18,673 bases of DNA from Scenedesmus sp. ARA3 (Eukaryota; Chlorophyta; Chlorophyceae; Sphaeropleales; Scenedesmaceae): the NCBI GenBank assembly GCA_004335835.1, contig RWJK01001216.1, positions 9,716 to 28,388 of the forward strand, in the 5' to 3' direction. A model generated the notes under the pieces. The model was not told the origin of the DNA. It was given only the letters and a program-made list of their open reading frames with translations, and made no database searches. Shown here piece after piece: positions 9,716-16,048 of this stretch. Each line of letters opens with the position of its first letter. Within the stretch, counting starts at the first letter, position 1. The position numbers and the translations under genes were made by a program.

Positions 9716-12700
9716 ATGAGCTGCTTCCCCAGCTCGCCATCGGACCTCAGTGGACTAGGACAGCAGCATGAGGTGCACCAGGCTGCCCAGACCATCTGCA
9801 GCTTGCCTGAACACGCACTGGACCTCGTTGCCAGCTGCCTCGTTCGCAGCAGCGGCAGCCAGCAAAACTTCAGGCAGAGCTGCAGGGCCTTCAGAGCAGC
9901 TGGCCACCGCGCATCAACAGCAACCCTGGACCTCTATGAGCTCTGTGGATGGGGCAATGGCTCGCAGCATGTGCCGCAGCAGGCGCTGCGCACAGCAGAA
10001 CTCTGCCCAAACGTCACATCCATCACCTTCCCTAGCGGCTGGAGGCACACCAACATACAGCAGCTGCTGCAGCATGCCTCGCTGCATGCCAGGGCCTGGC
10101 GCAGGCTCACAAGCCTTTCCATGCACTTCCATGCATTCAGCCCAAGCACTGCAGCAGCACTGGCGCAGCTGGCACCGAGCCTGAGCCAGCTCACGCTGTC
10201 GCTGGACCTGGCCTTTGAGCAGACGCGCAGCCAGGCGTGGCGTGTGCGGGCGCTGCTGCAGCTGCCACAGCTGCAGAGCCTGACAGTTGAACCAGACCTC
10301 AGGTAAGGGCTCACTGCTAGCCCCCGTGCCTGAACTCGCACCACAACCACCACCACAACCCATACGCGCCTCACTCATACCACCGGTTTCACAAGCCTCA
10401 CTGAAACCGCCACCCATACTTTCCATACTGCTGCAGGCCTGAGGCGCTGCAGCTGCTGTCAGGCCTGCCCAGGCTGCGGCAGCTGCAGCTGGCAGGGGCC
10501 CCTCAGCACAGCAGCCACCCAGAAGCAAGCCTGGTAGCACTGGCAGGCCTGCAGCAGCTGACAAGCCTGCGCTTCAACTGGCAGGCCGGCAGGTGAGGTT
10601 TGTGCGAATTTGAGGACATAATAGAGCCATGTGATTCACATGCTGGCAGCATTGGCAGGACTGCAGCAGCTGACCAGCCTGCGCTTCAACTGGCAGGCCG
10701 GCAGGTGAGGTTTGGGCCAATTTGATGATGGTGGTAGGGCCGTGTGATGTACATGCTGGCAGCACTGGCAGACCTGCAGCAGCTAACAAGCCTGCGCTTC
10801 AACTGGCAGGCCCGCAGGTGCGGGTAATCATAAGCTTTTGGAAAGGCATGTGAATGCCATGCCTGGCAGGCGCCATGCAAGTAGGATCAGCACACAGTAT
10901 ACTGCAGCGGTTCACTACGTATGTGTGTGCTCATACAGTGGTATTCCTCAAGCGGCGGCGCTGGTGTGGAGCAGCTACCAACACGAACTCTGCTGCTCGC
11001 AGAGCAGCCTTGCTGTGAAAAATCAATGAATTCAAATTATAATCCATGCCGCACTGCTGCCGGCTTGTAGGACGCTGGTTGATTCGCGGCTGCTGTCATC
11101 GCTGACTCATCTCAAGGAGCTGCAGCTGTGGCTGTCAGGGGTTCTATTCCACATGAAACTGTACAAATATGTCACAAAGACCATGCCGCACTGCTGCCGG
11201 CTTGTAGGACGCTGGGTGATGCTCGGCTGCTGTCAGCGCTGACTCATCTCAAGGAGCTGCAGCTGTGGCTGTCAGGGGTTCTATTCCACATGAAACTGTA
11301 CAAATATGTCACAAAGACCATGCCGCACTGCTGCCGGCTTGTAGGACGCTGGGTGATGCTCGGCTGCTGTCAGCGCTGACTCATCTCAAGGAGCTGCAGC
11401 TGTGGCTGTCAGGGGGCGGCCGGGAGCTGCCACCTTGCAGCAGCAAGCCCCTGCCAGGCATGCTGGCAGCAGCAGCGCAGCTGACTGGGCTGACGCGGCT
11501 GGAGCTGCTGCAAGGGCTGTACATGTCTTGGGACCTGCGGGAGATCCGACACCTGTCTAGCCTTCGGCAGCTGCAGGTGTGCTGGTGGCTGCGGTGCTTG
11601 GTTAGTGCATGCTGTAATGGCAGCGGGCTGTGTGCTTTTCAAGTGGAACAGTAGCAAGCGTCCTTGTGCAGCATGATGGCAAACAGCTGGTGTAACTGGT
11701 GTGTGATTACGTGCAGCAAGCGTAAGGTGCATTGTTAGGGCGACAGCAGCAGGTACAGGTGCAAAAGGTTATTTGCACGTAACATCCAACTTGTACCACT
11801 GAACCAACTGATGTGCTGCCGCATGCGCAGTTGCTCCGTTTACACGACTCCCTGCTCTGTGAACAGCAGCTGTAGGGTCGATCATACTCCTAGCTCAGGC
11901 CTGTGCTACAAGTGCTGCTGTGCTGTGCTGGCAAATGTGTAGGTGTTTGGATACATTACTCCGACAATAAACTGGCACTGCTGGTGCCCTGCAGCAGCCT
12001 GCAATACAACGGCTGAACCTACTGCTGCACTGCCGCAAATGCAGGTGCTTGGGCTGCATGACTCTGTGCTGTGTGACGATGATCTGGCACTGCTGGCTCC
12101 TTGCAGTAGCCTGCAGCACCTGCGGGTAGACACACTGAAGCTACCAGCTATCCGCAGCACAGCAGCAGCCGTTGTGCAGCAGCCAGGGCAGCCAGCCGCT
12201 GCAGCAGCAGCAGACGCTGCCGCAGGAGCTGCTGCTGCTGCTGCTGCTGCTGCTGCTATGGGAGGTGATCCTGCAGATGCAGCAGGCGGCGGCAGCAGCA
12301 GCAGCAGCGCGCTTGCTTTGGCACTGACAGCGCTTGCGCGGCTGAAGCAGCTGGAGGTAAACATGCTGCAACTAGGCTTGTGGCAGCTGGACGAGGTCTG
12401 TCCGCAGCTGACAAACCTAACACCGTTAGATTGCACGCTAGGCCCCAAGGGCCATGGAGTGGTGTGGGAGCTGGGGGCTCTCGAGGGCCATTCAAACCTG
12501 CAGGTGTTAGGGCTTATGGTTGGGGCTTTGGGCACGACCTGCAGCTGCCACAAGAGCTTCAAGACTGCTAACTGCGCAGAGTCCCTTGCAGCAGCAGTAG
12601 TGAGGGTTATCCTGCAGTCTGCTGGCATCAGCAGGAGCAGTGCAGGGCCTGGCGGGGTTAGCCTGCAGCAGCTGGCAGCACTGCTGCAGTCACTGCCGAG

Positions 12701-13514
12701 GCTGCAGCAGCTGCAGCTGTGGGGACATGCAGGAGGCGTGACAGGCAAGACATTAGCATCCATCAAGCTGCCACGTGATATCAACAGCAGCAGCAGCAGC
12801 AGCAGGGCTGCAAGTGTGCTAGCGATGGCTGCTGTCCCTAGCAGCAGCAGTGGCAGCCCCAGCAGCAGCAGCTGCGGTAGCCCTGGCAGCAGCAGGAGCA
12901 CCCTAACCGTTGACCTGGGAGCAGCAGCGGCAGCAGGCATGTGCCCAGGCAGCCCTGGCAGCAGCATTCCGAGCCAGACTCCTAGCCCCAGGAGCAACAG
13001 TGGAGCCAGCTGGTCTGGTGAGCACTACCATGGAGTTGGTGGGGGCGTTGCTGCTGCTGTGAGTGACTTGTTCAGCTCCTTCAGTGCGTTGATGAGTCCT
13101 AGGGGCAGGGCAGGCGGTGCAACAGCAGGGCCAGCAGCAGCAGCAGCAGCAGCAGCAGTGACGCCAGCTGCATTGCCTGCGCCTGCGTTCCATGGCGCCA
13201 GCTGGATCTGTGCACCAGATGCCGCCACGCAGGCAGGCAGCAGCAAAGTGGAAGCAGAAGAAGCCAACTGCAGCGGCAGCAGCAGCAGCAGCAGCCAGCA
13301 ATGCACGCCGTGCAAGGCAGATAGCTGGGCAGCAGATACCAGCAGCAGCTGCAATGCAGATGAGCAGTTAGTGCTGCAGCTGCTGCAGGAGCTTCCGCAG
13401 CTGCAGATGCTGCAGCTGAAGCACTGCAGCCACCTGCAGCAGAGCGGGTGGGAGCTGGCAGGTCAATGCTGTGGCAGGGGTGGCAGAGCAGCTGTGGTTG
13501 TGTTGAGACATTGA
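9716..13514 (+). CDS. F-box-like leucine-rich-repeat protein (4 exons)
   Basis: Exons 9716-10302, 10437-10592, 11345-11576 and 12045-13514 join in phase to give 814 codons. The ATG at 9716 is the first in frame. Residues about 35-75 (SLPEHALDLVASCL, then a Cys/Arg-rich segment) resemble an F-box, which in the family binds Skp1 in SCF ubiquitin ligases; this match is moderate. Leucine-rich repeats follow: ALQLLSGLPRLRQLQL, LAGLQQLTSLRF, LTHLKELQLW, LTGLTRLELL, LSSLRQLQ, CSSLQHLRV, LARLKQLEV, HSNLQVLGL, LPRLQQLQLWG and LPQLQMLQLKHC. Exon 4 also encodes long low-complexity Ala, Ser and Gly tracts from CAG/GCA repeats, splitting the repeat domain before a last LRR. Three of its exon borders are present in multiple tandem copies. 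Function in the cell is inferred only: substrate adaptor or scaffold. Confidence 0.78.
10531..10870 (+). repeat. Tandem triplication of LRR-gene exon 2 3' end with donor
   Basis: The last 62 bases of exon 2, its donor and about 50 bases of intron occur three times: from 10531, 10642 and 10756 (steps of 111 and 114 bp). Donor sites lie at 10593, 10705 and 10818. The third copy has GTGCGG instead of GTGAGG and a diverged tail. In the copies the LRR text (LTSLRFNWQA) is kept, and copy 2 differs from copy 1 there only silently. No AG before copies 2 or 3 gives the phase needed after exon 1 or 2, so I place them in the intron. Confidence 0.85.
11044..11415 (+). repeat. 137-bp tandem repeat carrying the exon 3 acceptor (2.7 copies)
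   Basis: Copies start at 11044, 11181 and 11318. Copies 2 and 3 are identical over the shared part; copy 1 has a few changes. Each carries the same acceptor (CGGCTTGTAG, exon starts at 11071, 11208 and 11345) and the first 71 bases of exon 3. Splicing to the first two reads into TGA after about 45 codons; only the third continues into the rest of exon 3. Two unproductive acceptors therefore precede the productive one. The near identity says the expansion is recent. Confidence 0.9.
11831..12044 (+). repeat. Two decayed copies of the exon 4 start
   Basis: The real exon 4 begins at 12045 with VLGLHDSVLCDDDLALLAP. Upstream, after an acceptor GCGCAG, the sequence from 11831 reads LLRLHDSLLCEQQL and then a stop. 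After an acceptor TGTAG, the sequence from 11943 matches exon 4 at the DNA level (TGGCACTGCTGG...CCTGCAGCAGCCTGCA) but its reading is shifted. Spacings are 112 and 102 bp. They are older and more diverged than the other duplicated borders in this gene. Confidence 0.65.
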
Positions 13515-14575
13515 AGAAGGCATACATGCAATGTTGAGAGGCTGTGTGGGGGTGTCAGCCTGTTGTGGCTGCTGAACCTCTCTTTGGCAGTGCTAAGCTG
13601 TGTGACTTGCCAGGGAGGAGTATGTGGCAAATAATGCAGTGGCAGTAAGGCGGCAGCCACATGTGTGTGCTTGACTATGTCTTGTTGTTAGGCTTGTGAC
13701 CGACAAATGCAGACGCTGAGAGTTCAGCGCTAGGGTTCGTATTACGAACACCTACGGTAGGTGACACAATTATAGTGCCGCAGCATGGTGTGCTGTACAA
13801 GGCGCCTGCTGCGCCATCTCTGGTGCAGGACATGACATGTACAATGATCATCTTGCAGGCAACTTCTTGAAGGCTGCATTCCCGTGCAGTGTTGCCTTTG
13901 GGCAGATGCAATCATGATCAGTGAATACTATGTCGCACCGAGCTTGTTTGATCCGGGCAGGCGTAGTGTAGCGCATGACCTGTAATGCTGGTGGGTAGCA
14001 ATCTTCTGTAGCTTGATGATTGATTGCAAGAGTTTTGCTGGTGCCTCAGGTAGCCCAAACACCGCTGCATACACCTCAACGCTGGACTGTGCAGATGCCA
14101 GCAGTGCAGCGCTGACAGTGCATCAGAGGACACGCCTGCAGGGCCAACAACATGCCATCCACCGTCGGGCGCCTGCGCAGAATTTATATTTGTTATAGAT
14201 GATTACCGAGGCAATTAGCAACGCCTCGCAGCTACCTTCTACCGTAGGCATCACGAGCTTCGTCAGCTACCGGCAGCGCAACTGTCACTGTCGTGAAGCT
14301 GGCTCGTAACAATCGCGCCTGCTTGATAAACCACGGTGCGACGAAGACACATAAGTGTATGATTCTTACTCCTCGTCACCACCCGTATCTTCAACAGCGC
14401 ACTGCAGCATCTGTTCCGGACTTCCCGCCTTGCTGGCAAGGTGCGAGCTGCAACTCGAACGTGCTGGCATTGTATACGAGGCAAGTTTTTTTGTAGCACC
14501 AGGTAATTGATATTACGTTTGCTGTGTTCAGGAGCACACACGACACACCAGCCCGCAGTTCAACACATCGACGTC
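13515..14575. other. 3' flank of the LRR gene and upstream region of the next gene
   Basis: No further exon is supported. A TGTAA at 13981-13985, 467 bases after the stop codon, could be the polyadenylation signal of the LRR gene, since green algal 3' leaders are often long. Two small palindromes sit side by side: 13735-13749 (GTTCGT, 3-base gap, ACGAAC) and about 13749-13763 (CACCTAC, one base, GTAGGTG). A TTATATT near 14184 may be a core promoter element of the next gene. A possible leader intron runs from a donor near 14440 to the acceptor GTTCAG ending near 14531. Confidence 0.4.
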
Positions 14576-15164
14576 ATGCAGTCCGTTCCGGAAGCCACCG
14601 CCTCTGCCAGCGTGAGCGAGGCTCCATCTACTGGCACGAGGGGCCTCAGTTCGATGCTTCAACAAGCGTCTCATGCCACGCACCAAGCCAGCCACCCAGG
14701 ACAGGCTGCACACAATCAGGCCAACTCAGTCAAGCAGAAGGTTGGTGCAACTGTGGGCACTGCTGTGATGCCTACGTAGGCTGTATACAGCCTTGCGTAA
14801 ATCAGAGTTTAATGCATCAGGCTGTCAATGAGTTGTCAATTAGAGCTGGCATGATGGCAGCATATCTACAGCTACAGCTGCAGCTGCTGCAGCTGTGCAC
14901 CATGCACAGCCCAATATTGGCCTGCACCAGCCCAGCGTATGCACACTGCATTATAATTGGGCAAGTTTTGCCAGCCAATCACTGCTGCTGCTGACGCACA
15001 ATTGCCTCAACACTTGATGTGCGCCTGCTGCCGTCTTGCACAACTTCCATGTGCAGGTGCAGCAGAAGGTGGCTCAGAAGGTGCAGCAGGCGACCCACAG
15101 CCACTCCGCAGGCGCCAAGGCCGGCCAGGCTGTGGGCAAGATCCTGAACAAGGTCATGCCATAA
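14576..15164 (+). CDS. Small hydrophilic helical protein, LEA-like (2 exons)
   Basis: Exon 1 14576-14740 and exon 2 15057-15164 join in phase 0 to give 90 codons, ending with VMP and TAA. The product is rich in Gln, Ala, His, Ser, Lys and Val, with no long hydrophobic stretch or Cys. It has two predicted amphipathic segments, one around SMLQQASHATHQAS and one around VQQKVAQKVQQATHSH, then a Gly/Ala/Lys tail (GAKAGQAVGKILNK). Such composition resembles late-embryogenesis-abundant or other stress-induced disordered proteins, but there is no diagnostic motif, so this is inference. The donor is AAG/GTTGGT, with a TTxGT-like start as in ArfGAP exon 1. If the intron is kept, translation ends at 14779 after 67 codons. 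The ATG at 14576 is the first in its frame. Confidence 0.55.
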
Positions 15165-15587
15165 CAGACCATGCACGCTGGTGCAAAAAGGCGTGCAAGT
15201 AGTTGCACATAAGTTGTGACCCCAGTCTGCGGATGGCCAGGCATGATCAGGCCCCAGTGCCAACAAGCCTACAAGTGCCTCAGTGCACTGACTCTCCAAT
15301 CATTGGGAGGCGATGTGCCACTCACTACACCAGCAGCATGAAGCCGATTTGTTGTAATCAGGCCAGCGCACATTGCCCGGGTGCTGTAGCCCAGGGTCAT
15401 AGGGGCAGCAGAGGCGACACATCAGAGTCGCGCCCTGCACACGACAATGCCATGTGCCACATGGTGGGCCACCATGTGGCACACGGTGTACATGGGTGTC
15501 ATGCGCATTGCTGACTACGATACCTGGGCCTGGGTTGCCCCTTTTTCAATGATTTTCTGATTTTTCATGATCTGGTTGCGCATTGTT
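15165..15587. other. Intergenic region with one strong hairpin
   Basis: No coding exon is seen. A perfect 14-bp stem pairs 15453-15466 with 15470-15483 across a 3-base loop (core TGCCACATGGTG...CACCATGTGGCA). It may be a transcription terminator-like or regulatory fold, or a binding palindrome; its arms contain CACATG/CATGTG E-box-like strings. Confidence 0.6.
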
Positions 15588-15596
15588 TATATATAT
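15588..15596 (+). promoter_or_regulatory. TATA-like element upstream of NUP93
   Basis: TATATATAT preceded by a T-rich stretch. A start about 30 bases downstream (near 15620) would give NUP93 a leader that includes a strong donor at 15724 (GTATGT), which can join the acceptor CTCCTAG ending at 16037, 11 bases before the NUP93 ATG. This predicts a spliced 5' leader. Confidence 0.45.
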
Positions 15597-15611
15597 GCCC
15601 TGCGCTTGCGT

Positions 15612-15723
15612 ATGCGATGGGCGGTGACCTGCATCTCCGTGCTCTTGCTGGCTGTCCACAGTGGCTGCATCCTGAGGACGCATGTGTGGGTCAATGAGGA
15701 GGGTTGCAAGTCTGAGGAAGGAG
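15612..15723 (+). other. Open exon with signal-peptide-like start upstream of NUP93
   Basis: From ATG 15612 the frame reads MRWAVTCISVLLLAVHSGC, then a polar segment ending at a strong donor (GAG/GTATGT at 15724), in phase 1. The hydrophobic core looks like a signal peptide or anchor. Spliced to the acceptor at 16037 it would enter NUP93 in frame (five-base join before its Met). A nucleoporin of this family should not have such an extension, so a leader exon is more likely, or a separate small secreted-protein gene whose rest I cannot find. The ATG lies only 16 bases after the TATA-like element, which argues against its use from that promoter. Confidence 0.3.
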
Positions 15724-16048
15724 GTATGTCTCATGGGTAACTTGAACTATGGTTGGAACCTTACGGCAAATTAGTGCTGGTCTGGTGTGGCACACTCGGT
15801 TGCGTCGACAACAACTGCCTAAACCCAGAGGGACGCAACAGCTGGGCTGGGGTTCTAGGTTTTGATCAGGTGCCAAGGAATGATGGGGGCTGCTCTGCAA
15901 ATTCTGTGTCCTCATTATGTTTGTTGCATCAATCTTTGGTGTATGCGATTGGACTTGACTGAGTTTGCTGCAGCACAACATGAACAACATTTGAACTGCT
16001 GCTGCTGCTGTGGCACCTTAGCTGTCTTGCCTCCTAGTCGATCTAGCG

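Noticed and set aside
10642..10817. Copies 2 and 3 of the LRR exon 2 end as real extra exons
   Set aside because: No AG in front of them gives the needed phase, and reading through from exon 2 meets TGA soon after the first donor.
11906..12997. Long open frame of 363 codons on the minus strand
   Set aside because: It is the antisense of LRR exon 4. CAG/GCA repeats lack stops on both strands and give Leu/Cys/Ala-rich text without any domain; the + strand reading has clear leucine-rich repeats.
13735..13763. Possible tRNA T-arm (GGTTCG string)
   Set aside because: It is part of a short palindrome; no acceptor stem, anticodon arm or D arm can be drawn around it.
15753..15962. Open frame of 69 codons before NUP93
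   Set aside because: It starts at TTG, has no domain, and lies in what is probably the NUP93 leader intron.
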